A stretch of 5,862 nt of DNA from Terriglobia bacterium (GTDB taxonomy: Bacteria > Acidobacteriota > Terriglobia > UBA7540): positions 1 to 5,862 of the forward strand of contig JALHUF010000608.1 in NCBI GenBank assembly GCA_022866195.1. The letters run 5' to 3'. Below the pieces are notes generated by a model. The model saw nothing but the letters and a program-made list of their open reading frames with translations. It was not told the origin of the DNA and ran no database searches. The position numbers and the translations under genes are program-made. Positions within the stretch are counted from its first letter, which is position 1; the number at the start of each line of letters is the position of its first letter. Below are positions 1-5,862 of the stretch, piece after piece.

Positions 1-135
1 CTCGGCGACTTGGAAGGTGCTCTCAAGGAATACCGCACTGCTACCCGCCTGGAACCCGACGACCCGATCTACCGGCGGCACTACTTCGATGCCCTGGGCA
101 AGCTCGCCGCCAAACAAGCCGCCAGGAAAAAGTGA
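1..135 (+). CDS. C-terminal end of a TPR-repeat protein (5' end outside window)
   Basis: Frame 1 is open from the first base to a TGA at 133-135 and gives 44 residues. Residues 1-22 (LGDLEGALKEYRTATRLEPD and the next two) fit the second half of a tetratricopeptide repeat: Gly-Asp, then Ala, Tyr and Ala at the usual helix spacing, closed by the typical LEPDDP turn. A short helix follows (YRRHYFDALGKLA) and then a lysine- and arginine-rich tail (KQAARKK), a common way for TPR proteins to end. TPR domains bind partner proteins; nothing here shows which partner, and the main domain of the protein lies outside the window. The gene converges on ltaE with 62 bases between the two stop codons. No strong hairpin with a T-run is visible in that gap. 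Confidence 0.75.
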   Translation, partial: LGDLEGALKEYRTATRLEPDDPIYRRHYFDALGKLAAKQAARKK

Positions 136-197
136 GCACGGACTGGGGTGCGGTTTGAACCCGGCCCTGCCACGTGAGCCGCGATCGCCCGCCCAGT

Positions 198-1259
198 TCA
201 GGCAGATGTTGTGTTGTGCGGTCCGCTGAGCACCTCGCGGAGGACTTGGACGGCGCGGGCGCAGCCGTCGCGGTCCACGTCGCAATGCGTCACCATGCGC
301 ATGGTCTCGGGCGTCACGCCGTTCGCCAGCACACCTTGAGCGGCCAACCGCGTGGAGATCTCGAAAGAGGTCAGGCCGGTTCCCGAAACATCCAGAAACA
401 AGATATTCGTGACCACCTTGGCAGGATCGATCTTGATTCCAGGGATCTCGGCCAGTCCCTGCGCGAGGAACTTGGCATTGGCGTGATCGATGTGAAGCCG
501 CTTCGGACTTTCCTCGATCGCGATGATGCCTGCGGCTGCCAGCACCCCTGCCTGGCGCATCCCGCCACCAAGCATCTTCCGCACCAGGCGCGCCTCCTCG
601 AAGAACTCCTTGCTGCCCACAAGCATCGAGCCCACCGGCGCCCCCAGGCCCTTCGAGAGGCAGAACATCACGGAATCGAACTTGCGCGTCAGTTCCACAA
701 CCGAGCGGCCCAGCGCGACGGTGGCGTTGAAGATGCGCGCGCCGTCCAGGTGCACGGGCAAGCCTGCCGCATGAGCGCGGTCGCAGATGTCGTCGGAGAT
801 CTCCAGGGGATAGACTGAGCCGCCCGCCAGGTTTGAAGTGTTCTCAAGCGAAACGAGGCCGGTGCGCGCGCGGTGGTCGCTGCGGCCGCGCACGTAAGGC
901 GCAATCAGGTCCCACGTCAGGATGCCGTCTTCGGCCCAGACGGGCCGCGCCAGGCAGCCCGAAAAAGCAGCGGTCATGGCCATCTCGAAGTTGAAGATGT
1001 GGGCCCGTTGCTCGCAAATTACTTCCTGGCCGTGCCGCGTGTGGACCTTGATGGCGGCCTGGTTGCCCATCGTCCCCGAGGGCACGAAGAGCGCCGCCTG
1101 GCGCTGGAAGATTTCCGCCGCGCGCTCCTGAAGGCGGTTGACGGTGGGATCTTCGCGGTACACATCATCGCCCACTTCCGCCTCGTACATCGCGCGCCGC
1201 ATGGCGGGCGTTGGCTTCGTCACTGTGTCACTGCGTAAATCGACGATTGGCTGGTTCAT
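198..1259 (-). CDS. ltaE: Low-specificity L-threonine aldolase (PLP enzyme)
   Basis: This 353-residue protein belongs to the fold-type I PLP threonine aldolases, which split L-threonine or L-allo-threonine into glycine and acetaldehyde in the cytoplasm. The full family pattern is present: the N-terminal [11 protein letters not shown] (7-17), [12 protein letters not shown] (30-41), PSGTMGNQ (60-67), the PLP-stacking His87 in [16 protein letters not shown] with Asp172 for the pyridine nitrogen, the Schiff-base Lys203 in [22 protein letters not shown] (228-238), and Arg321 in RMVTHCDV near the end. It resembles the Thermotoga-type enzyme closely from memory. One usually conserved residue is changed: the ENTHN motif reads ENTSN, so Ser142 replaces the active-site His (His126 in E. 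coli LtaE). The ATG at 1259 is preceded by GGAG at 1275-1272, 12 bases upstream, which is rather far for a ribosome-binding site. The hemW gene lies 118 bases upstream on the same strand. The length is normal for the family. Confidence 0.94.
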   Translation of the reverse strand: MNQPIVDLRSDTVTKPTPAMRRAMYEAEVGDDVYREDPTVNRLQERAAEIFQRQAALFVPSGTMGNQAAIKVHTRHGQEVICEQRAHIFNFEMAMTAAFSGCLARPVWAEDGILTWDLIAPYVRGRSDHRARTGLVSLENTSNLAGGSVYPLEISDDICDRAHAAGLPVHLDGARIFNATVALGRSVVELTRKFDSVMFCLSKGLGAPVGSMLVGSKEFFEEARLVRKMLGGGMRQAGVLAAAGIIAIEESPKRLHIDHANAKFLAQGLAEIPGIKIDPAKVVTNILFLDVSGTGLTSFEISTRLAAQGVLANGVTPETMRMVTHCDVDRDGCARAVQVLREVLSGPHNTTSA

Positions 1260-1295
1260 GGAATTCTATTCGCTCCATTCTCGATGTTCGTGATG

Positions 1296-1379
1296 AGTGG
1301 TTGGTTGTTGGTTGTCAGTAGCGACTCTTCAGTTCTCAAGTTCCAGTCACAGGCGACTGAGAACTGACGGCTGACAACT
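1296..1379. repeat. Heptamer-repeat element with inverted halves, between hemW and ltaE
   Basis: Read on the minus strand from 1379, the sequence falls into about twelve degenerate 7-base units. The first three are AGTTGTC, AGCCGTC and AGTTCTC. After a middle part the register is kept but the units become reverse complements, for example GAGAACT (1337-1331) and GACAACC (1316-1310), followed by AACAACC. On the plus strand this gives a 10-bp perfect inverted repeat, TCAGTTCTCA (1329-1338) with TGAGAACTGA (1358-1367), nested inside an 8-bp pair, GTTGTCAG (1311-1318) with CTGACAAC (1371-1378). The RNA could therefore fold into an interrupted hairpin with a 19-base loop. The first unit shares its AG with the hemW TAG stop (1380-1378). 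There is no T-run, so it is not a classical intrinsic terminator. A role in mRNA 3'-end protection or attenuation is only inference. Confidence 0.7.
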
Positions 1380-2559
1380 ATACCGTTACGAATTCCTGAA
1401 AGACCTCGTTCGAGATCAGATAAGCCTGCTGGCTCAGGCGGATGGTATTCCCTCGCCGCTCGAGCCAGCCTCTCTGAGCCAAAGCGGAGATGGTCGGTTC
1501 CCAGCGCGCGACTCGACCAGCTCCCCACCGGCGGCCAGCGAGCGCCAGATCAATGCCCTCGCTCTGGCGCAGGCCGACAAAGAAGAATTCCTCCAGTTGT
1601 TCTTGGGGCGAAAGCCAACGAACTTCAGCGATGGGCGAGTCGCCGCGCCCGAGCTTCTGCACATAGACTTCGGACGCCGTCTCATTGGCCCAGCGGCGCT
1701 CGCCGTCAAAGGAGTGCGCTCCAGCACCCATACCGATGTAGGGTTCGAGCCTCCAATACTTCTGATTGTGCCGGGATTCGTACCCTGGCAACGCAAAGTT
1801 GGAAATCTCATACTGGATGTACCCTTGGCCGCGCAGGAACGCGCGCGCTGCTTCGTAGGCTTCCGCCGTGAATTTCTCGTCGGGGACCGCCTCGGCGTGA
1901 TAGCGAGTTCCATGACGCAGCACTTCCCTGCCCAGGCGGCTTTTCTCGTCTACCTCGAATAGGTAAACAGAGATGTGTTCCGGTCTGATTGTCCCCGCGA
2001 CACGCAGGCTTTCTTCCCACGAGGCTTCGGTCTGGTGAGGCAATCCGGCAATCAGGTCCAGGCTGAGGTTAGTGATGCCTGCCTGGCGGGCCTGCCGCGT
2101 GAGTTCACAAGCAGCCGCGGCCGAATGGAGGCGGCCCACAGAGCGAAGCTCCATGTCGTTGAACGACTGGGCACCGATGCTCAGGCGATTCACTCCTTGC
2201 GTGTGCGCCCACGCGAGGAAGTCCGCGGCGGCGGAACCCGGAGTGACCTCGAGGGTGAATTCGGGCGATGGCGCGAGGCGGAATCGGTTGCGGAGGGCGT
2301 TGAGAATGCGCTCGAGTCGCTCTCCGCCGACAATGGCTGGAGTCCCGCCTCCCACGTACAGGGTATCGACAGAGAAGTCCAGCAGCCGTTGTCCAATCCC
2401 GCGCGACTCATATAGGCGCGGTAACTGCCCGATTTCCTGCTCCACCGCCCGGCAATAGCTGCCGAACACGTCGGCGCGGGCTACCTGCGAGCTGAAATTG
2501 CAGTAGCTGCACTTCGACGCGCAGAAAGGAACTTGAATGTAAATGCCCAGGTTTCCCAT
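1378..2559 (-). CDS. hemW: Radical SAM heme chaperone HemW (coproporphyrinogen oxidase-like)
   Basis: From the ATG at 2559 the product is 393 residues, typical for HemW. The radical-SAM cluster motif is Cys13, Cys17 and Cys20 in PFCASKCSYCNF. The next residue but one is Phe rather than a fourth Cys, which separates HemW from true HemN. Other hallmarks are the SAM-binding YVGGGTP (68-74), RLSIGAQSFND (125-135), SLDLIAGLPHQT (166-177), the HemW-specific HNxxYW box (264-269), YIGMGAGAHSF (274-284), and a C-terminal winged-helix-like HemW domain ending near SNEVFQEF. HemW binds heme and a 4Fe-4S cluster and delivers heme to membrane cytochromes; it is often misnamed an oxygen-independent coproporphyrinogen oxidase. 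An upstream in-frame ATG at 2631 would add 24 residues, but these are encoded by the heptamer repeat and do not look like family sequence. The 2559 start has a GGAG just upstream and begins directly with the conserved GIYIQVPFC strand. Confidence 0.95.
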   Translation of the reverse strand: MGNLGIYIQVPFCASKCSYCNFSSQVARADVFGSYCRAVEQEIGQLPRLYESRGIGQRLLDFSVDTLYVGGGTPAIVGGERLERILNALRNRFRLAPSPEFTLEVTPGSAAADFLAWAHTQGVNRLSIGAQSFNDMELRSVGRLHSAAAACELTRQARQAGITNLSLDLIAGLPHQTEASWEESLRVAGTIRPEHISVYLFEVDEKSRLGREVLRHGTRYHAEAVPDEKFTAEAYEAARAFLRGQGYIQYEISNFALPGYESRHNQKYWRLEPYIGMGAGAHSFDGERRWANETASEVYVQKLGRGDSPIAEVRWLSPQEQLEEFFFVGLRQSEGIDLALAGRRWGAGRVARWEPTISALAQRGWLERRGNTIRLSQQAYLISNEVFQEFVTV

Positions 2560-2563
2560 CAGG

Positions 2564-2567
2564 CTCC
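2564..2567 (-). promoter_or_regulatory. Ribosome-binding site deciding the hemW start
   Basis: GGAG on the minus strand is followed by the four bases CCTG and then the ATG at 2559. The spacing is tight but workable. It supports the 393-residue start over the longer frame that begins at 2631 inside the repeat element. Confidence 0.55.
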
Positions 2568-2592
2568 ACACGTGTCTCGTGGCGTAGGGCCG

Positions 2593-2683
2593 TGACGAAA
2601 GCGTGAAGTGTAAAGTATGAAGTCTGAACAAGCGCTTACTAGAGGCGCGTCGTTTTCATACTTTACACTTCATCCCTTACCCT
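2593..2683. repeat. Heptamer-repeat element with perfect 18-bp inverted repeat, between yjbQ and hemW
   Basis: On the minus strand the 91 bases that follow the yjbQ stop divide into thirteen 7-base units. Early units are AGTGTAA and AGTATGA. After four unrelated units (28 bases) the array continues in the same register as reverse complements, TCATACT and TTACACT. On the plus strand the arms are TGAAGTGTAAAGTATGAA (2604-2621) and its exact reverse complement at 2655-2672, with a 33-base spacer that contains the palindrome AAGCGCTT (2630-2637). The left arm read on the plus strand is itself a run of RTGAAGT-like heptads. The arms can pair into an 18-bp stem in either transcript direction. There is no T-run after the stem. 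The AT-rich words stand out from the GC-rich coding DNA. It is a repeat-derived hairpin of unknown function. Confidence 0.8.
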
Positions 2684-3130
2684 CTAGTCGGAGACGATTT
2701 TGACGCGCAGTTCGCGGCGCCGGGGCCCGTCAAACTCACAGAAAAAGACGCCTTGCCATCGGCCCAGAATCAGCCGCCCGTGCTCAATCAACAGGGATTT
2801 CGAACAACCGATGACCGAGGCTTTCAGGTGCGCGTCGCAATTGCCGTCGTCGTGGCAGTAATCGTTGTTGAACGGCGCCAGCTTCTTCAGGAAATGGTCC
2901 AGGTCCTTCTGTAGGCCCGGGTCCGCATTCTCATTAATGAGCACCGCCGCTGTGGTGTGGGGCACGAAAACGTGGCACGTACCGCTCTGCACACCTGACT
3001 CTGTGACGAGCCTCTGAATCAAACTTGTGACGTCTTTGAATTCGACCCGCGCGCGAGTTTCCACCTGCATGGCGTGCGCGCGAGCAGCGGTCTTCTCGGT
3101 TCCCGCGCGCTGGTCGTTATCGAATGTCAT
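2684..3130 (-). CDS. yjbQ: YjbQ / UPF0047 family protein (secondary thiamine-phosphate synthase family)
   Basis: The product is 148 residues from the ATG at 3130. It carries the family signatures in order: VFVPHTTAAVLINENADP (54-71), with His58 and the NEN triad; DYCHDDGNCDAHLKASVIG (90-108), with His93 and His101; and GRWQGVFFCEFDGPRRR (123-139), with Glu132, Asp134 and Arg137. Members are small trimeric beta proteins. E. coli YjbQ has weak thiamine-phosphate synthase activity, but the physiological role is not settled. The 3130 ATG has a good purine-rich ribosome-binding site (AAGGGAA, 3142-3136). It leaves about 20 residues ahead of the first family strand, so a later start at Met21 (3070) is possible, but no ribosome-binding site precedes that one. 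The frame extends upstream to 3238, but that part overlaps the promoter. The gene sits 156 bases after bshC and 124 bases before hemW on the same strand, and has its own promoter. Confidence 0.92.
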   Translation of the reverse strand: MTFDNDQRAGTEKTAARAHAMQVETRARVEFKDVTSLIQRLVTESGVQSGTCHVFVPHTTAAVLINENADPGLQKDLDHFLKKLAPFNNDYCHDDGNCDAHLKASVIGCSKSLLIEHGRLILGRWQGVFFCEFDGPRRRELRVKIVSD

Positions 3131-3135
3131 GAGAA

Positions 3136-3170
3136 TTCCCTTCCCGGGCCTCGGTTTCTTCCCGGAGCCC
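3136..3170 (-). promoter_or_regulatory. yjbQ leader hairpin and adjacent ribosome-binding site
   Basis: In the minus-strand transcript GGGCTCCGG (3170-3162) can pair with CCGAGGCCC (3154-3146) across a 7-base GAAGAAA loop, with one mismatch and one G-U pair. The stem ends four bases before the AAGGGAA ribosome-binding site (3142-3136), which is five bases from the ATG. Such a stem close to the site could modulate translation, but this is inference. It does not resemble a known riboswitch that I recognise. Confidence 0.4.
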
Positions 3171-3205
3171 TGTCCGTACAACCCTATGTTTAGCTGCGCG
3201 ACGTA

Positions 3206-3214
3206 ATTATAGCA
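3206..3214 (-). promoter_or_regulatory. Extended -10 promoter for yjbQ
   Basis: The minus strand reads TGCTATAAT, a perfect TATAAT hexamer with the extended -10 TGn. No good -35 is seen at 17 bases. TTGCCT lies about 21 bases upstream of the hexamer, which is too far to be standard, but extended -10 promoters can act without a strong -35. Transcription would start near 3199, leaving a leader of roughly 70 bases before the yjbQ ATG. This is the only clear sigma70-type -10 box I found in the gaps of this GC-rich window. Confidence 0.65.
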
Positions 3215-3286
3215 GACCCGCTCCGCGGCTCGAGGCAAGCAGGCGGCTGTGAGATGGGAGTAAGGCCGGATGACGGGCGGTCCGGG

Positions 3287-4897
3287 CTAATAGACAAGCA
3301 CCTGATGGTCTGAGGATTGGGTTTGAACGTGCCCCAGGAGCCGCGCGAGCAATTCGTAGCCGGCACGCCCCAGGAAGTAAACGCCGCTCACCTGGCGCTC
3401 TTGGAGGTTCTTTTCTGGCATCAGGAAACGCCGCAGTGTCTGCTGGTGCCGGGAGAGCAGTTCAGAACGCTCGAGTGCCGCGCGGCTCACCTTGCCGCGC
3501 AGACGTTCCATCTGGTATCGCATTTTTTCTTCCGCGTTCTTGAGCGCGTCGAGCAAGGTTGGATCGAGAGTTTCGAGATTCTGGCGCAAGCGCGCGAGCA
3601 AGCGGGCCAACTCCTGCTCGCTCTCGTCGAAACGCTTCGACCAGCCTTCGGCCGATTCCGCCGCGGCAATCTTGCGGCCCAAGTGTTCCTCTCCTTGCCA
3701 CACGTCTTCCACTTCCAGCGCATACTTCTCCATCAGGCGCTGGATTCTCCGATCCACCAGAGTGAACCCGGCGCGGGGGAAAATGATGGGCTGTGGTCGC
3801 CCGAAGGAAGCGTAGAGCGTATGAGCCTGGGCCAGATATGCCAGTTCGGAGGGCCCGGCGACGTAGGCCAGCGCGGGCAGAAGCACATCTTGCACAAGCG
3901 GGCGCAACAGAACGTTGGGCGTAAGACTTTCCGCCTCCGCCGTCAGCTCTGCCAATGATGTTTCTTCCTCCCCGACGAAAAAGCGGCCATTACGCAGAGC
4001 AACCGGCAGCCGGTTCCCCTGCCGCCTCGCAAAGACCAGCGTGGAATCTTCCGCCACATGCACCTGCGCATGGTAGCCCGCCCGAACGAGGGCTTGCGAA
4101 CGGTCAATCAAATGCGCCCGCAGAGTCGCGGCCTGAGTCAGGGCCTGTGTGAACACCGGTGCAATCAGAGGACGGAGCGCGTTGTCGAGCGGGTCGAGCA
4201 TCACCACGCCCCATTGGCCAAACAGCCGCGTCAGCAAGCGTCCGAAGGCTTGCGCCCAGGTGGCGCCGGGCTGGTAACAGGCGCGCAGATCAGCAAGCAG
4301 AGCTTCGCGAGGCTCGCCGGCGGGGAGCGTTGCCTGAAGGCGATCGAGCGCGACGTTGATCTCGTCCGTCAGTTTCACCACGCCCACCGATGAACGCGGC
4401 GCGGGTCGTTCGCCGGAGTCTTTCAGGGTGACCAGGCCGTACTCCTCATCAAAGATCCCAGCTTGTGCCACTTCGTCCAAATCGTGGTCTTCGGTTGCCA
4501 GCCAAAAGATCGGGACGCAGGGCAAGCCTTCTTCGGAGAGCACTTGAGCCACGCGCACGGCCGTCAACGCCTTGTAAAGCGTGAACGCCGGCCCGGAGAA
4601 TAAGCCTACCTGCTGACCGGTCACCACGGCGAACGTTCCTGGCTCTCTCAGCCGACGGATGCTGGCGAAGGTAGGCTCCGCGCTGCCAAACGCTTCATTC
4701 TGGCGGGTCAAGATTTCCAACAGAGCTGTCCGCTCCCTGTGGAAGCCTTTGAGCTGCTGGGCTAGGTCCTTGTAGCGCGCAGGATCGAAGGGTGAACCCG
4801 TATAGAAATCCCGGACGCTATCGAAACGGTAGAGGTAGTCAAGCAGAAGCTTACTTGAGTGCGGCACGCGCGTGTAGGGGATACTGGCGTGACCCAT
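3287..4897 (-). CDS. bshC: Bacillithiol biosynthesis cysteine-adding enzyme BshC
   Basis: From the ATG at 4897 the product is 536 residues, close to Bacillus subtilis BshC. BshC is the putative ligase that adds cysteine to glucosaminyl-malate in the last step of bacillithiol synthesis. Family features in order are IPYTRVPHSSKLLLDYL (6-22), VTGQQVGLFSGP (92-103), VPIFWLATEDHDLDEV (128-143), and RPLVQDVLLPALAYVAGPSE (332-351). A helical, charged stretch at about 415-490 fits the family coiled-coil arm, and the C-terminus is HQVLVY. The Rossmann-like core motifs all look intact. The frame extends to a GTG at 4939, but the internal ATG has a strong ribosome-binding site and places the conserved N-terminal motif at the usual distance. 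The DHDPS-family gene ends 106 bases upstream and may be cotranscribed. The other bacillithiol genes (bshA, bshB) are not in this window. Confidence 0.95.
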   Translation of the reverse strand: MGHASIPYTRVPHSSKLLLDYLYRFDSVRDFYTGSPFDPARYKDLAQQLKGFHRERTALLEILTRQNEAFGSAEPTFASIRRLREPGTFAVVTGQQVGLFSGPAFTLYKALTAVRVAQVLSEEGLPCVPIFWLATEDHDLDEVAQAGIFDEEYGLVTLKDSGERPAPRSSVGVVKLTDEINVALDRLQATLPAGEPREALLADLRACYQPGATWAQAFGRLLTRLFGQWGVVMLDPLDNALRPLIAPVFTQALTQAATLRAHLIDRSQALVRAGYHAQVHVAEDSTLVFARRQGNRLPVALRNGRFFVGEEETSLAELTAEAESLTPNVLLRPLVQDVLLPALAYVAGPSELAYLAQAHTLYASFGRPQPIIFPRAGFTLVDRRIQRLMEKYALEVEDVWQGEEHLGRKIAAAESAEGWSKRFDESEQELARLLARLRQNLETLDPTLLDALKNAEEKMRYQMERLRGKVSRAALERSELLSRHQQTLRRFLMPEKNLQERQVSGVYFLGRAGYELLARLLGHVQTQSSDHQVLVY

Positions 4898-4905
4898 CAG
4901 AATGT

Positions 4906-4913
4906 TCACCCTC
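4906..4913 (-). promoter_or_regulatory. Ribosome-binding site deciding the bshC start
   Basis: The minus strand reads GAGGGTGA followed by eight bases (ACATTCTG) and the ATG at 4897. This is close to the ideal anti-16S match and spacing, and it favours this start over the GTG 14 codons upstream. Confidence 0.7.
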
Positions 4914-5003
4914 TGTTGCCCAACTGGTCTGCAAGCCACTCCCGGGACAGGCAGATAAACGCGTGGCTCTTCGTGCCTTCGAGGTCAGCGACAGATGGGC
5001 AGT

Positions 5004-5862
5004 TCAGTACTCGAGGCCGGCGCGCGCCTCGCGCAGCGCGGCGGCCACGGCTCGGCGCCCGGCGGCCTCCAGCGGGACGAGTGGGGCGCGCGGCGGACCG
5101 CCCGCGTATCCGCACAAATCCAGTGCCGCCTTGACCCCTGCAATTCCATAAGGAATGCTGATCTTCTGCGCGAGCACCGCAAGCCTCCGCTGCATATCCC
5201 GTGCGGGCTTCATTTGGTGCCGGCGGAAGGCTTCGTAAACTCCCAGGGAGATCTCCGGCGCGAAGCTTGCCAGTCCCAGGACAGCACCCGCAGCGCCTGC
5301 GCGCAAGGCGTCGAGCAGAATGAGCGGCGCGCCCACCACCACACGAAAGCCCGGCCTGACTCTCCTCAGGATGGCACGCACATAGGCCAGGTCGCCGGAG
5401 CTTTCCTTGAGGGCCATGATGTTGGGATGACGCGCAAGCGCGGCGATTGTGTCGGGGCTCATGCGGATGCCGGTGAACTGGGGGATGTTGTACATGATGA
5501 CGGGGCGACGGAGGGTGTCGGCGACGGCGCGGAAGTAGCCGGTCAAGGCGGCTGAATCCATGCGCGCTTTGTAATAGTTCGGCGTGAGCAATAGCACCGC
5601 GTCTGCGCCGCGCGCCACAGCCTCGCGGCTCAGCGCCAAGGTCTCGCGCGTACTCTCCACGGCCATACCCGCAATGAGCAGTTCCGGCGGGCGGACTAAA
5701 GCTCGCGCCACCTCTACCAGACGCAAGCGCTCGCGGCCGGTAAGATACGGCGCCTCTCCTGTCGAGCCCGCCACCAGGACACCGGAAAACCCGATTCCTG
5801 TGTAACGGCGGAGGTTCTCCCGGAAAAGTCCGACGTCAATGTCGCCCCGGCGATTGAAGGGC
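5004..5862 (-). CDS. Dihydrodipicolinate synthase / N-acetylneuraminate lyase family aldolase (5' end outside window)
   Basis: The frame is open from the right edge to a TGA at 5006-5004 and gives 285 residues. The first visible residues, PFNRRGDIDVGLFRENL, match the start of the TIM barrel, so only some 10-15 residues are missing. The Schiff-base Lys is residue 152 (MALKESSGDL), the catalytic Tyr is residue 124 (VIMYNIPQFTG), and the substrate loop is GSTGE (32-36). Further family marks are ESTRETLALSREAVARGADA (69-88) and LTPNYYKARM. These enzymes make or split 2-oxo acids through a lysine imine. The Arg that follows the YNxPS motif in true DapA (Arg138 in E. coli) is Phe129 here. The protein is therefore probably not the lysine-pathway enzyme; a 4-hydroxy-2-oxoglutarate aldolase-like or other 2-oxo-acid lyase is more likely. 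The substrate cannot be read from the sequence. An internal GTG at 5774 is not the start, because the conserved N-terminus continues upstream of it. Confidence 0.9.
   Translation of the reverse strand, partial: PFNRRGDIDVGLFRENLRRYTGIGFSGVLVAGSTGEAPYLTGRERLRLVEVARALVRPPELLIAGMAVESTRETLALSREAVARGADAVLLLTPNYYKARMDSAALTGYFRAVADTLRRPVIMYNIPQFTGIRMSPDTIAALARHPNIMALKESSGDLAYVRAILRRVRPGFRVVVGAPLILLDALRAGAAGAVLGLASFAPEISLGVYEAFRRHQMKPARDMQRRLAVLAQKISIPYGIAGVKAALDLCGYAGGPPRAPLVPLEAAGRRAVAAALREARAGLEY

Noticed and set aside
136..197. Possible bidirectional terminator between the TPR gene and ltaE
   Set aside because: Only very short complementary stretches are visible and there is no T-run in either direction.
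174..818. A 214-residue open frame on the plus strand
   Set aside because: It is antisense to ltaE, has low-complexity His/Arg/Gln-rich composition and no recognisable motif. GC-rich codon bias on the other strand explains it.
2604..2672. Terminal inverted repeats of a miniature mobile element (MITE)
   Set aside because: The arms enclose only 33 bases, show internal 7-base periodicity, and no flanking target-site duplication is seen. A heptamer array explains them better.
3131..3199. TPP riboswitch in the yjbQ leader, suggested by the thiamine-phosphate synthase link
   Set aside because: The leader is short and lacks the conserved CUGAGA thi-box motif.
3267..3286. Terminator after bshC from the CCGGA / TCCGG pair
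   Set aside because: The stem is only five base pairs with a ten-base loop and no T-run follows.
3317..3958. A 213-residue open frame on the plus strand
   Set aside because: It is a shadow of bshC on the opposite strand, with no domain pattern and no separate promoter or ribosome-binding site that I could support.
4934..4968. Inverted repeat AGCCAC / GTGGCT in the gap before bshC
   Set aside because: It is only six base pairs around a 23-base spacer in GC-rich DNA, easily due to chance. No heptamer periodicity is visible in this gap.
4995..5555. A 186-residue open frame on the plus strand
   Set aside because: It is antisense to the DHDPS-family gene, which carries full family motifs in its own frame.

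Overview
This GC-rich bacterial window holds six protein-coding genes and no RNA gene, insertion sequence or CRISPR array. Five of the genes lie on the minus strand and read right to left. Only the 3' tail of a TPR-repeat gene lies on the plus strand, at the left edge. The gene content (bacillithiol ligase BshC, HemW, UPF0047/YjbQ, a Thermotoga-like threonine aldolase, a divergent DHDPS-family lyase) and intergenic heptamer arrays point to an environmental Gram-negative-type lineage. Acidobacteriota is my best guess, but this is inference and was not tested by a search.

Layout, left to right: end of a TPR protein (1-135, +); a 62-base convergent gap with no convincing terminator; threonine aldolase ltaE (198-1259, -); a heptamer-repeat element (1296-1379) touching the hemW stop codon; the radical-SAM heme chaperone hemW (1378-2559, -); a second heptamer element with a perfect 18-bp inverted repeat (2593-2683), starting right after the yjbQ stop; yjbQ (2684-3130, -) with its own extended -10 promoter and a leader hairpin; bshC (3287-4897, -); a 106-base gap; and a DHDPS/NAL-family aldolase (5004 to the right edge, -, 5' end missing).

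The five minus-strand genes are co-oriented but separated by 106-156 bases, so this looks like a string of housekeeping genes rather than one tight operon. They do not form an obvious pathway: thiol synthesis (bshC), heme delivery (hemW), amino-acid cleavage (ltaE), a 2-oxo-acid lyase and a YjbQ enzyme. A strong-looking promoter between bshC and yjbQ suggests that yjbQ, and perhaps hemW and ltaE, form a separate transcription unit.

The most unusual content is in the gaps. Two elements are built of degenerate 7-base units that start at a stop codon, run in one orientation, then switch to the reverse complement while keeping the same 7-base register. Each could fold into a hairpin in the RNA. 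Their words differ (AGTRTRA-like and AGTYNTC-like) but their architecture and placement are the same.
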